From Stenotrophomonas sp. ATCM1_4 (lineage in GTDB: Bacteria; Pseudomonadota; Gammaproteobacteria; Xanthomonadales; Xanthomonadaceae), in contig NZ_QPFB01000001.1 in the NCBI RefSeq assembly GCF_004348115.1, positions 3,612,028 to 3,676,027 of the forward strand: DNA of 64,000 nt. The letters run 5' to 3'. Positions 11,496 through 19,611 of the stretch are shown here, one piece after another; position 1 is the stretch's first letter; every line of letters starts with the position of its first letter. A program made the position numbers and the translations under genes. The notes beneath the pieces were generated by a model. The model did no database searches, was not told the origin of the DNA, and was given only the letters and a program-made list of their open reading frames with translations.

Positions 11496-11562
11496 ACACA
11501 ACCCTTCCTGTGATACACAATAGGCCGCCGCGAATCGGGCGCGCTAGCACGGGGAAAGGACG

Positions 11563-12831
11563 TTGTCCAAAGAAAATTACTTTCATTCCGAAGCACCCCT
11601 GGAAGGCAAGGGCCTGCCTGCCGGAGGTCCGTGGACATCGGCCGGCCTCGCTGCACGGGGCGCCTCGATCCTGGATGAGGACGTCAGCCTGCCCGTGGCG
11701 GTGCTGAGCGAACCGGCGCTGCGGCACAACCTGGAATGGATGCGCCGCTTCTGCCTGGCCTATGGCTGCCAGCTGGCCCCGCACGGCAAGACCACGATGA
11801 GCCCGGCCCTGTTCCGGATGCAGCTCGACGCCGGTGCGTGGGGCATCACCCTGGCCACCGCCGCGCAGACCGCCAGCGCCTACGCGCACGGCGTGCGCCG
11901 CGTGCTGATGGCCAACCAGCTGGTCGGCCGCGGCAACTTCGACCTGATCGCGCAGCTGCAGGCGCAGGACCCGGACTTCTGGTTTGCCTGCGTGGTCGAT
12001 TCGGCCGACAACGTGGCCGCACTCGGCCGCTATTTCCGCCAACGCGGGCAGACCCTCAAGGTGTTGCTGGAAATCGGCATGGCCGGTGGCCGCACCGGCG
12101 TGCGCGACCCGGCCCAGGCGCAGGCGGTGCTGGACGAGATCCGCCGTTGGCCCGATGCGGTGGCGCTGGTCGGCGTGGAAGTCTACGAAGGCGTGGCCAA
12201 GGACGAGGCCGGCGTACGCGCCCTGCTGCAGCGCAGCCTGGCGCAGTGGCAGGCGATCCAGGCCGACGCCGGTTTCGCGGCCAGCCCGGCCCTGCTCAGT
12301 GGCGCCGGCTCGGCCTGGTTCGACGTGGTGGCCGAGGAGTTCTCGGCGCTGTCCGGCCGCACCGACGCGCAGGTGGTCCTGCGCCCGGGCTGCTACCTGA
12401 GCCATGACGTGGGCATCTACCAGCAGGCAATCACCCGCATCCAGGCCAGCAACCCGGTGGCGCGCGACATCGGCAGCAGCCTGCAGCCGGCGCTGCGGCT
12501 GTGGGCCTGCGTGCAGTCACGCCCCGAACCCACCCGCGCGATCATCGCGCTGGGCAAGCGCGATGCCGCCTTCGATGCCGGCTTCCCGGTCCCTGCCCTG
12601 CACCACCGTCCCGGCGACGCCGCGCCTGGCGCCGCCGCCGTGCATTGGCGGATCAGCGCGATGATGGACCAGCACGCCTTCCTCGACGTGCAGGCCGACG
12701 ACGACCTGCGCGTGGGCGACCTGCTCTGCTTCGACATCTCCCATCCGTGCCTGACCTTCGACAAGTGGCGCCACCTGCTGGTGGTCGATGACGCGCAGCG
12801 CGTCGTCGGCGCCGTTTCCACGCAGTTCTGA
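11563..12831 (+). CDS. D-serine dehydratase-like / D-threonine aldolase-like PLP enzyme
   Basis: A 422-residue fold-III PLP enzyme (alanine racemase N-terminal-like barrel plus DSD1-type C-terminal domain). Such enzymes act on D-amino acids, as metal-dependent D-serine/D-threonine dehydratases or D-3-hydroxy-aspartate or D-threonine aldolases. The PLP lysine is Lys76 in APHGKTTMSP. The C-terminal metal pair His394/Cys396 sits in ISHPCLTFDKW. Translation begins at TTG 11563, with AAAGGA 4-5 nt upstream; codons 3-8 carry the second candidate operator. It is first in an operon with a permease, an RpiR regulator, an N-acyl-D-aminoacylase and RidA. RidA fits an enamine-releasing dehydratase better than an aldolase. 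Exact substrate unknown. Confidence 0.85.
   Translation: MSKENYFHSEAPLEGKGLPAGGPWTSAGLAARGASILDEDVSLPVAVLSEPALRHNLEWMRRFCLAYGCQLAPHGKTTMSPALFRMQLDAGAWGITLATAAQTASAYAHGVRRVLMANQLVGRGNFDLIAQLQAQDPDFWFACVVDSADNVAALGRYFRQRGQTLKVLLEIGMAGGRTGVRDPAQAQAVLDEIRRWPDAVALVGVEVYEGVAKDEAGVRALLQRSLAQWQAIQADAGFAASPALLSGAGSAWFDVVAEEFSALSGRTDAQVVLRPGCYLSHDVGIYQQAITRIQASNPVARDIGSSLQPALRLWACVQSRPEPTRAIIALGKRDAAFDAGFPVPALHHRPGDAAPGAAAVHWRISAMMDQHAFLDVQADDDLRVGDLLCFDISHPCLTFDKWRHLLVVDDAQRVVGAVSTQF
11572..11584. promoter_or_regulatory. Candidate RpiR-type operator 2, inside the first codons
   Basis: GAAAATTACTTTC keeps the GAAA(N5)TTTC pattern of operator 1 and lies 89 bp from it, about 8.5 helical turns. Its position over codons 3-8 would let a bound repressor block early elongation or form a loop with operator 1. 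Confidence 0.5.
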
Positions 12832-12857
12832 GTGCCGCCACGGGGGAGCTTGCCTGC

Positions 12858-14213
12858 ATGACCGCTGGAAACCTGCTATTGCTCTACGCCGGCCTGTCGA
12901 TCCTGGCGCTGATCGTGTTGATCGCCCGCTTCCGGCTCAATCCTTTCATCAGCGTCACCCTGGTCTCGGTGGGCCTGGCCCTGCTGGCCGGCATGCCGGC
13001 CCCGGAGATCCTGCCCGCCTACGAGCAGGGCGTGGGCAAGACGCTGGGCCACATCGCGCTGATCGTGGCGCTGGGCACCATGCTCGGCAAGATGATGGCC
13101 GAGTCCGGCGGCGCCGAACGCATCGCGCGCACGCTGATCGCCCGTTTCGGCCCGAAGAACGTGCACTGGGCGATGATGCTGATCGCCTTCTGCATCGGCC
13201 TGCCGATCTTCTTCGAGGTCGGTTTCGTGCTGCTGATCCCGATCGCGCTCAACGTCGCCCGCCGCACCGGCGTGCCGCTGCTGCTGGTCGGCCTGCCGAT
13301 GGTGGCCGGGCTGTCGGTGGTGCACGGGCTGGTGCCGCCGCATCCGGCCGCGATGCTGGCCGTGCATGCCTACGGCGCCGACGTCGGCCGCACCGTGTTC
13401 TATGCACTGCTGGTCGGCCTGCCCACCGCGGCACTGGCCGGTCCGGTGTTCGCCAGGTTCGTTGCACCCCGGGTGACGCTGCCCGCGCACAATCCGATGG
13501 AAGCGGCACTGCTGGACGAAGGCCACAGCCGCATCCCCGATGACCAGCTGCCCGGCTTCGGCATCACCCTGGCCACCCTGCTGCTGCCGGTGCTGCTGAT
13601 GCTGCTCGGCGGCTGGGCCGACCAGATCGCCACGCCCGGCTCGCCGCTCAACCACGGCCTGCGCTTCATCGGCCACTCGGTGGTGGCGCTGCTGCTGGCC
13701 ACCTTGATGAGCTTCATCACCCTGGGCCTGCTGCGCGGCTTCAACCGCGACCAGATCCTGAAGTTCTCGCAGGAGTGCCTGGCCCCGACCGCGGCGATCA
13801 CGCTGCTGGTCGGCGCCGGCGGCGGCCTCAACGGCATCCTGGTCCACACCGGCGTGGCCAGCGAGATCATCGGCCTGTCGCAGCGCTTTGACCTGTCCCC
13901 GCTGCTGATGGGCTGGACCATGGCCGCGCTGATGCGCATCGCCACCGGCTCGGCCACGGTCGCCATGACCACGGCATCCGGCATCGTCGCCCCGATCGCC
14001 GCGGCGATGGGCTACGCCCACCCGGAACTGCTGGTGCTGGCCACCGGCGCCGGCTCGGTGGTGCTGTCACACGTCAACGACGGCGGCTTCTGGCTGGTCA
14101 AGGAATACTTCAACATGAGCGTGGCCCAGACCTTCAAGACCTGGACCGTGCTTGAAACCCTCATCTCCGTCACCGCGCTGCTGCTGGTGATGGCTCTCTC
14201 CATGGTGCTTTGA
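12858..14213 (+). CDS. GntP-family permease
   Basis: A 451-residue inner-membrane transporter of the gluconate:proton symporter family. Hydrophobic segments cover nearly the whole chain. Family landmarks include the loop around LVPPHPAAM, the GAGGGLNGIL stretch and the C-terminal GSVVLSHVNDGGFWL. GntP members import gluconate, but related ones carry D-serine (DsdX) or other hydroxy and amino acids. Position 26 bp after a D-amino-acid enzyme and before an N-acyl-D-aminoacylase argues for a D-amino acid or N-acyl derivative. Substrate is inferred from context only. Confidence 0.9.
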   Translation: MTAGNLLLLYAGLSILALIVLIARFRLNPFISVTLVSVGLALLAGMPAPEILPAYEQGVGKTLGHIALIVALGTMLGKMMAESGGAERIARTLIARFGPKNVHWAMMLIAFCIGLPIFFEVGFVLLIPIALNVARRTGVPLLLVGLPMVAGLSVVHGLVPPHPAAMLAVHAYGADVGRTVFYALLVGLPTAALAGPVFARFVAPRVTLPAHNPMEAALLDEGHSRIPDDQLPGFGITLATLLLPVLLMLLGGWADQIATPGSPLNHGLRFIGHSVVALLLATLMSFITLGLLRGFNRDQILKFSQECLAPTAAITLLVGAGGGLNGILVHTGVASEIIGLSQRFDLSPLLMGWTMAALMRIATGSATVAMTTASGIVAPIAAAMGYAHPELLVLATGAGSVVLSHVNDGGFWLVKEYFNMSVAQTFKTWTVLETLISVTALLLVMALSMVL

Positions 14214-14216
14214 ACC

Positions 14217-15092
14217 ATGTCCCAGAACACCTTCGACATCGTCTACGAACTGCGCCAGCGGCTGCATGAGTTCAGCCCGGTGGAAGCCCGCATCGCCAAC
14301 GCCATCCTCGCCGACGTCGATGCCGCCGCGCAGTACGGCGTCAGCGAACTGGCCGAACGCGCCGAAGTCAGTGCCGCGGCCATCTCACGCTTCGCCAAGG
14401 CGCTGGGCTGCGAACACGTGCGCGAACTGCGCGCGCGACTGGCCTCGGCCAGCGCGGTCGGCAAGCGCTTCCTCGAACAGCAGAACGCACCGCCGGTGTC
14501 GGCGCTGTACGCGCAGATCTGCGACGACATCCAGGAAAGCCTGCGCCACAACATCGCCAACCTGAAGGAAGACGTGGTCCAGGCGCTGGCCGATGCGCTG
14601 TGCAGCGCGCGCATGATCCACATCTTCGGTCTGGGCGGCTGTTCCACCGTGTTCGCGCAGGAGCTGCAGAGCCGGCTGGTGCGCTTCGGCCGGCCGGTGT
14701 CGGCGTGCAGCGATGCACTGATGATGAAGATCATCGCCGCCACGCTCGGCCCGGACGACCTGGTGCTGGCCCTGTCGGTCAGCGGCATCACCCCGGAAAT
14801 CGTCTCGGCGGTGGACATCGCGCGTACCTATGGCGCGCGCGTGGGCGCCATCACCCAGGCCGACACCGCGCTGGCCGAACGCAGCGACTGGCTGCTGCCG
14901 ATCCAGATCGAGGAGACCGATTTCGTGTTCAAGCCCTCGGCATCGCGCTACGCGATGATGCTGGCCATCGACGTGCTTTCCACCACCACCGCGCTCAATG
15001 GCGCCAATGCCAACCACGAGCACCTGCGCCGCATCAAGCTGGCGCTGGACCGCCACCGTGGCGGCGACTCGCGCCTGCCGCTGGGTGATTGA
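14217..15092 (+). CDS. RpiR/HTH_6-family transcriptional regulator with SIS domain
   Basis: A 291-residue regulator. The N-terminal HTH_6 domain (about 1-77) includes YGVSELAERAEVSAAAISRFAKALG. The C-terminal SIS domain (about 125-260) normally binds a sugar phosphate; here it contains IFGLGGCSTVFAQEL and LSVSGITPEIV. It starts 3 bp after the permease stop and ends 3 bp before the deacylase, so it is firmly inside the operon. Two GAAA(N5)TTTC palindromes before the first gene are its likely operators, and it probably responds to a pathway intermediate. A SIS effector for amino-acid catabolism is less usual and may point to a peptidoglycan-derived substrate. Confidence 0.9.
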   Translation: MSQNTFDIVYELRQRLHEFSPVEARIANAILADVDAAAQYGVSELAERAEVSAAAISRFAKALGCEHVRELRARLASASAVGKRFLEQQNAPPVSALYAQICDDIQESLRHNIANLKEDVVQALADALCSARMIHIFGLGGCSTVFAQELQSRLVRFGRPVSACSDALMMKIIAATLGPDDLVLALSVSGITPEIVSAVDIARTYGARVGAITQADTALAERSDWLLPIQIEETDFVFKPSASRYAMMLAIDVLSTTTALNGANANHEHLRRIKLALDRHRGGDSRLPLGD

Positions 15093-15095
15093 TCC

Positions 15096-16532
15096 ATGCA
15101 TGACGTACTGATCCGCAACGCGCTGGTCCTGGATGGCAGCGACACTGCCGGCGTCCACGCCGACCTGGCCATCCGTGATGGCCGCATCGCCGCCATCGGC
15201 CAGCTCGATGCCCCGGCCCGCGAGGTGATCGACGCGCAGGGGCTGGCGCTGGCGCCGGGCTTCATCGACGTGCACACCCACGACGACCTGGAAGTGATCC
15301 GCAACCCGGACATGCGCAGCAAGCTGTCCCAGGGCGTGACCACCGTGGTGGTCGGCAACTGCGGCATCAGCGCCAGCCCGGTGCGCATCCACGGCGAGGT
15401 GCCGGACCCGATGAACCTGCTCGGCGAGGCCGACGATTTCCGTTACGCCGATTTCGCCAGCTACCGCGATGCCGTGCAGCTCGCCCGGCCGGCGGTCAAC
15501 GTGGCCGCACTGGTCGGCCACACCGCGCTGCGCCAGAACCACATGGACCGGCTGGACCGTGCCGCCAGCGCCAACGAGATCAGCGCCATGCGCGCGCAGC
15601 TGCGCGAAAGCCTGGCGCAGGGCGCACTGGGCCTGAGCAGTGGCCTGGCTTATGCCTCCGCCTTCGATGCCCCCTCCGCCGAAGTGGCCGAGCTGGCCGC
15701 CGAGCTGCCGGCCGGCGGCCTGTATGCGACCCATCTGCGCGATGAGTTCGCCGGCATCCTGGCCGCGATGGAGGAAGCCTTCGACGCGGCGCGGGCACCG
15801 CAGGCCGGCGTGCGCGTGTCGCACCTCAAGTGCGCCGGCATCGACAACTGGGGCCGCAGCCACCAGGTGCTCGATCGCCTGCAGTCCGCCTCGGCCACGC
15901 AGGATGTCGCCTGCGACTGCTACCCCTATGCGGCCAGCGCCTCGACGCTGGACCTGAAGCAGGTCACCGACGCCTACGACATCCTGATCACCTGGTCCGA
16001 GGCCGAGCCCGGCCAGGGCGGACGCCTGCTCGCCGAGATCGCCGCCGACTGGAACTTGTCGCTGATGGACGCCGCGATCCGCCTGCAGCCGGCCGGCGCG
16101 GTCTACCACTGCATGGACGAGGCCGACGTACGCCGCATCCTGGCCCACCCGCTGACCATGATCGGCTCCGACGGCCTGCCGCGTGATCCCCGCCCGCACC
16201 CGCGCCTGTGGGGCACGTTCCCGCGGGTGCTCGGCCACTACGCGCGCGACGAACAGCTGTTCCCGCTGCATACCGCCGTGCACAAGATGACCGGCCTGCC
16301 CGCCTCGCGCTTCGCGATGGGCGCGCGTGGCCAGCTGCGTGCCGGCTGGTGGGCCGACCTGGTGCTGTTCGACCCGGCCCGCATCCGCGACACCGCCAGC
16401 TTCCACGACCCGATCCGCGCGGCCGAAGGCATCGCCGCGGTCTGGGTCAACGGCCAGCTGGCCTACGACGGCCGGCAGGTCGTCGCCCGGCCGGGCCGCT
16501 TCATCCGCCCCGAGCCGGCGCCGGCCCCCTGA
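15096..16532 (+). CDS. N-acyl-D-amino-acid deacylase (D-aminoacylase)
   Basis: A 478-residue amidohydrolase that cleaves N-acyl-D-amino acids to a fatty or acetic acid and the free D-amino acid. HTHDDLE at 60-66 gives the metal-binding His-x-His. VVVGNCGIS supplies the conserved Cys89 used as a metal ligand in D-aminoacylases. Later signatures include GHTALR, YATHLRDE, VSHLKCAG and IGSDGLPRDPRPHPR. Length is usual for the family. It follows the regulator by 3 bp and precedes ridA. The operon would release a D-amino acid from an acylated precursor, which the first enzyme then deaminates. Confidence 0.92.
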   Translation: MHDVLIRNALVLDGSDTAGVHADLAIRDGRIAAIGQLDAPAREVIDAQGLALAPGFIDVHTHDDLEVIRNPDMRSKLSQGVTTVVVGNCGISASPVRIHGEVPDPMNLLGEADDFRYADFASYRDAVQLARPAVNVAALVGHTALRQNHMDRLDRAASANEISAMRAQLRESLAQGALGLSSGLAYASAFDAPSAEVAELAAELPAGGLYATHLRDEFAGILAAMEEAFDAARAPQAGVRVSHLKCAGIDNWGRSHQVLDRLQSASATQDVACDCYPYAASASTLDLKQVTDAYDILITWSEAEPGQGGRLLAEIAADWNLSLMDAAIRLQPAGAVYHCMDEADVRRILAHPLTMIGSDGLPRDPRPHPRLWGTFPRVLGHYARDEQLFPLHTAVHKMTGLPASRFAMGARGQLRAGWWADLVLFDPARIRDTASFHDPIRAAEGIAAVWVNGQLAYDGRQVVARPGRFIRPEPAPAP

Positions 16533-16557
16533 TTGCAATCCAACCGAGGAACCCCCC

Positions 16558-16953
16558 ATGAGTGACATCACACGCTATGGCGCCGAAGGCGGCGTCGGCC
16601 AGGGCAAGCAGCACATGCCGTTCTCGCGCGCGGTCCAGGCCGATGGCTGGCTGTACGTGTCCGGGCAGGTGCCGATGCGCAACGGCGAACTGGTCGGCGG
16701 CACCGTCACCGAACAGGCCCACGTGGCCATCGGCAACGTGCTGGAGATCCTGACCGAGGCCGGCTATGGCCCCGAGCACGTGGTCCGCTGCGGCGTCTGG
16801 CTGGACGATGCCCGCGACTTCTACGCCTTCAACGGCGTGTTCAAGCACTACTTCGGCGAGCACCCGCCGGCCCGCGCCTGCGTGGAGAACCGGATGGTGG
16901 TGGACTGCAAGGTGGAAGTGGACTGCGTGGCCTACAAGCGTCCGCAACGCTGA
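16558..16953 (+). CDS. RidA-family enamine/imine deaminase
   Basis: A 131-residue YjgF/YER057c/UK114-family protein. RidA enzymes hydrolyse reactive enamine or imine intermediates made by PLP dehydratases to the keto acid plus ammonia. The core includes GWLYVSGQVPMRNGE, the helix EQAHVAIGNVLEIL, and PPARACVENRMV with the conserved Arg that binds the carboxylate. GAGGA lies 8 nt before the ATG. As last gene of the operon it fits a dehydratase reaction by the enzyme at 11563. A weak hairpin follows. Confidence 0.92.
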   Translation: MSDITRYGAEGGVGQGKQHMPFSRAVQADGWLYVSGQVPMRNGELVGGTVTEQAHVAIGNVLEILTEAGYGPEHVVRCGVWLDDARDFYAFNGVFKHYFGEHPPARACVENRMVVDCKVEVDCVAYKRPQR

Positions 16954-16961
16954 ATCCGCTG

Positions 16962-16989
16962 CCCGTACCGGTATACACGCCGGCACGGG
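16962..16989 (+). terminator. Weak hairpin after ridA
   Basis: CCCGT (16962-16966) pairs with ACGGG (16985-16989), and CCGG (16968-16971) with CCGG (16980-16983), with one mismatch and an 8-nt loop. No T-run is present. It may partly separate the D-amino-acid operon from gltS. Confidence 0.35.
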
Positions 16990-17072
16990 AGGGACCAGTG
17001 CCATCGGGCCCGGGTTGATCTTGGCCGCCAGTCACGACAAAGTCGCGGATTGTCTGGTTGAGGGGCCTGCCC

Positions 17073-18278
17073 ATGATCCATCTTGATGCCGTACAGACGG
17101 TGGCCTTCGCGGGCCTGACGCTGTTCGCGGGATATGCGCTGTGCCGCGTCATCCCCTTCTTCCGCCGCTACAACCTGCCTGAGCCGGTGGTTGGCGGCCT
17201 GCTGGTCGCGTTGGCGGTGTGGTGGGCCCATGGACAACAGACCACGCTGTTCGAGCTGGACACCACGCTCAAGACACCGCTGATGGTGGCCTTCTTCACC
17301 ACCCTGGGCATCAATGCCAGCGTGCGCCTGCTGCGCGTCAGCGGCAAGCAGGTGATGTTGTTCCTGCTGATCGGCAGCGTGTTCGCGGTGCTGCAGAACC
17401 TGATCGGCATCAGCGTGGCCAAACTGTTCGGCCTGAACCCGATGTTCGGCGTGCTGGCCGGCTCGGCCACGCTGACCGGTGGCCCGGCCACCGGCCTGGC
17501 ATTCGCGCCCCTGTTCGAGAAGGCAGGCCTGGCCGGTGCCGAGAGCCTGGCGGTCACCGCCGCGATGGCCGGCATCATCTGCGGCGGCCTGGTGGGTGGC
17601 CCGGTGATCACCGTGCTGATGCAACGCTTCAAGGTGCAGCACCCGAACAAGAAGGTCACCGAAGCCGAGCAGCTGGCCGAGGAATCGGTGGTGGTGCGCT
17701 ACCCCAGTGAATCGGCCCGCGAGTTCGACGCACTCAAGAGCATCGTCGTGCTGCTGATGGCGATGTGGCTGGGCGTCTGGGTCGGCAAGGGCTTCGAAGG
17801 CATCGGCCTGACCCTGCCCACCTACATCGGCGCGATGCTGGTCGGCGCGGTGATCCGCAACGTGGACGACTACACCGGCTGGGTCAAGCTGTCGGTGCCG
17901 ACCACCGACCTGATCGGCAACATCTGCCTTGCGCTGTTCCTGGCCATCGCCCTGATGGACCTGAAGCTGTGGGAACTGGCCGGCATGGGCCTGCCACTGC
18001 TGGTCAACCTGATCATCCAGGTGGCCGTGGTCGCGTTGTTCGCGGTGCCGATCTACTGGCTGATGGGCCGCGACTACGACGCGGCGGTGATGGGCGGCGG
18101 CTTCATCGGCTTCATGCTCGGCACCACCGCCAACGCGATGGCGGTGATGCGCCGCCTGGCCCAGCGCTATGGCCCGGCACCGCGTGCATTCCTGGTGGCA
18201 CCGCTGGTGGGCGCGTTCTTCATCGACTTCATCAATGCGCTGATCATCACCGGCTTCCTGAACTTCTGGCCGCACTGA
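17073..18278 (+). CDS. gltS: Sodium/glutamate symporter GltS
   Basis: A 401-residue sodium:glutamate symporter, exactly the E. coli GltS length. It has two homologous halves of membrane segments, with the GltS re-entrant loop motifs LAGSATLTGGPATG in the first half and GFMLGTTANAMA in the second. GltS proteins accept L-glutamate and, in several species, D-glutamate. The ATG at 17073 is preceded by GAGGGG; a TTG at 17058 would add five residues. It lies 119 bp after ridA and 88 bp before the DadA-like gene. Coupling with D-amino-acid genes on both sides makes D-glutamate uptake plausible, but this is inference. Confidence 0.93.
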   Translation: MIHLDAVQTVAFAGLTLFAGYALCRVIPFFRRYNLPEPVVGGLLVALAVWWAHGQQTTLFELDTTLKTPLMVAFFTTLGINASVRLLRVSGKQVMLFLLIGSVFAVLQNLIGISVAKLFGLNPMFGVLAGSATLTGGPATGLAFAPLFEKAGLAGAESLAVTAAMAGIICGGLVGGPVITVLMQRFKVQHPNKKVTEAEQLAEESVVVRYPSESAREFDALKSIVVLLMAMWLGVWVGKGFEGIGLTLPTYIGAMLVGAVIRNVDDYTGWVKLSVPTTDLIGNICLALFLAIALMDLKLWELAGMGLPLLVNLIIQVAVVALFAVPIYWLMGRDYDAAVMGGGFIGFMLGTTANAMAVMRRLAQRYGPAPRAFLVAPLVGAFFIDFINALIITGFLNFWPH

Positions 18279-18366
18279 GCGGCCGGTTCCGTGCGCCACA
18301 CCCGTGCCCATGGGCGCGGGTTGGCGCGACAATGGCCAACTCTGTCCACCGCGTGCGTTTCCCCCG

Positions 18367-19605
18367 ATGACCGCATCCGCTGCCCCCCTTGCCACCGGCC
18401 ATGACCTGATCATCATCGGTGCCGGCGTGGTTGGCCTGGCCAGTGCCTACGCCGCTGCACGGCGCGGCGCATCGGTGTTGCTGGTGGACCGCAACGCCGG
18501 TCCTGCGCTGGGCACGTCCTTCGCCAACGGCGCGCAGCTGAGCTACGTCTACACCGACGCGATGGCCGGCCCGGCCACGTGGGGGCAGCTGCCGCAGATG
18601 GCCTTCGGCCGCAACGGCGCATTCCGCACGCACTGGTCGGCGGACCTGGACTTCGTGCGCTGGGGCCTGTCCTTCCTGCGCCAGGCCAATGCCGGCGCAC
18701 TGCGCCGCAATACGCTGGCCACGCTGGAACTGGCGCTGGAATCGCGCCAAGCCATGCAGGCGCTGCTGCAGCGCCATCCCATCGCGTTCGACCACGTCGT
18801 CTCCGGCAAGCTGCACCTGTATCCCAGCAGCGACGGCGTGCAGGGCGCGGCCGGCATGATCGCGCTGAAGCAGCCCTACGGCGTGCACCAGCGGCTGGTC
18901 GATGCCGAGCAGGCACGCCGCATCGAACCGGCCCTGCACGGCGCGCCGTGGCTGGCCGGTGCGGTGTACTCGCCCGAGGAGGAAGCCGGCGACCCCTACC
19001 TGTTCAGTACCGGATTGCTGGACATCCTCACCGGCCAGTATCCGGTGCAGGCCGCGTTCGACTTCGACACCCGCACCCTGCAACGCCGGGACGGCCAATG
19101 GCAGCTGCAGGCCGCCGACGGGCGCCGGGCGCAGGCACCACGCGTGCTGGTCTGCGCCGGCATCGACAGCGCGCGCCTGCTGCGGCCGGCCGGCATGCGC
19201 GTGCCGGTGATGGCGATCAAGGGGTACTCGTTCACCGCGCCCTGCGGGGCCAACGCGCCGCAGGTCAGCATCACCGACACCAAGCGCAAGCTGGTGTTCT
19301 GCCGGCTGGGCGAGCGCATCCGCGTGGCCGGCCTGGCCGACCTCAACGACTGGGACCCGACGCCCGATCCGACCCGCATGGCGCAACTGGTCGCCATGGC
19401 CCAGGCCTCGTTGCCGGAAGCGGCGGACTACACACGCATCGAAAGCCGCTGGGCGGGCCTGCGCCCGGTCACGCCGTGGACCTCGCCGATCATCCGCAAC
19501 CTCGGCGACGGGCTAGGCTGCAACATCGGCCACGGCATGCTCGGCTGGACCCTTGCGATGGGCAGCGGCGAACGCGCGGTCAGCCAACTGCTCGGCGCAC
19601 CCTGA
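18367..19605 (+). CDS. FAD-dependent D-amino acid dehydrogenase (DadA-like)
   Basis: A 412-residue DAO-fold flavoprotein. The FAD-binding loop GAGVVG is at residues 18-23, followed by the acidic end of beta-2 (LLVDRN, Asp41). The C-terminal FAD contacts include RWAGLRPVTPWTSPIIR and NIGHGMLGWTLAMGSG, as in DadA. It should oxidise D-amino acids to keto acids with electrons passed to the respiratory chain. It reads in the same direction as gltS and the D-amino-acid operon. A Shine-Dalgarno is not obvious before 18367. The stop is 6 bp from the convergent DUF1704 stop. The symbol dadA is withheld because no alr/dadX racemase is adjacent. Confidence 0.88.
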   Translation: MTASAAPLATGHDLIIIGAGVVGLASAYAAARRGASVLLVDRNAGPALGTSFANGAQLSYVYTDAMAGPATWGQLPQMAFGRNGAFRTHWSADLDFVRWGLSFLRQANAGALRRNTLATLELALESRQAMQALLQRHPIAFDHVVSGKLHLYPSSDGVQGAAGMIALKQPYGVHQRLVDAEQARRIEPALHGAPWLAGAVYSPEEEAGDPYLFSTGLLDILTGQYPVQAAFDFDTRTLQRRDGQWQLQAADGRRAQAPRVLVCAGIDSARLLRPAGMRVPVMAIKGYSFTAPCGANAPQVSITDTKRKLVFCRLGERIRVAGLADLNDWDPTPDPTRMAQLVAMAQASLPEAADYTRIESRWAGLRPVTPWTSPIIRNLGDGLGCNIGHGMLGWTLAMGSGERAVSQLLGAP

Positions 19606-19611
19606 GCCGCG

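Noticed and set aside
14385..16571. 728-codon open frame antisense to the RpiR and deacylase genes
   Set aside because: Crosses two well-supported genes and has no recognisable domain.
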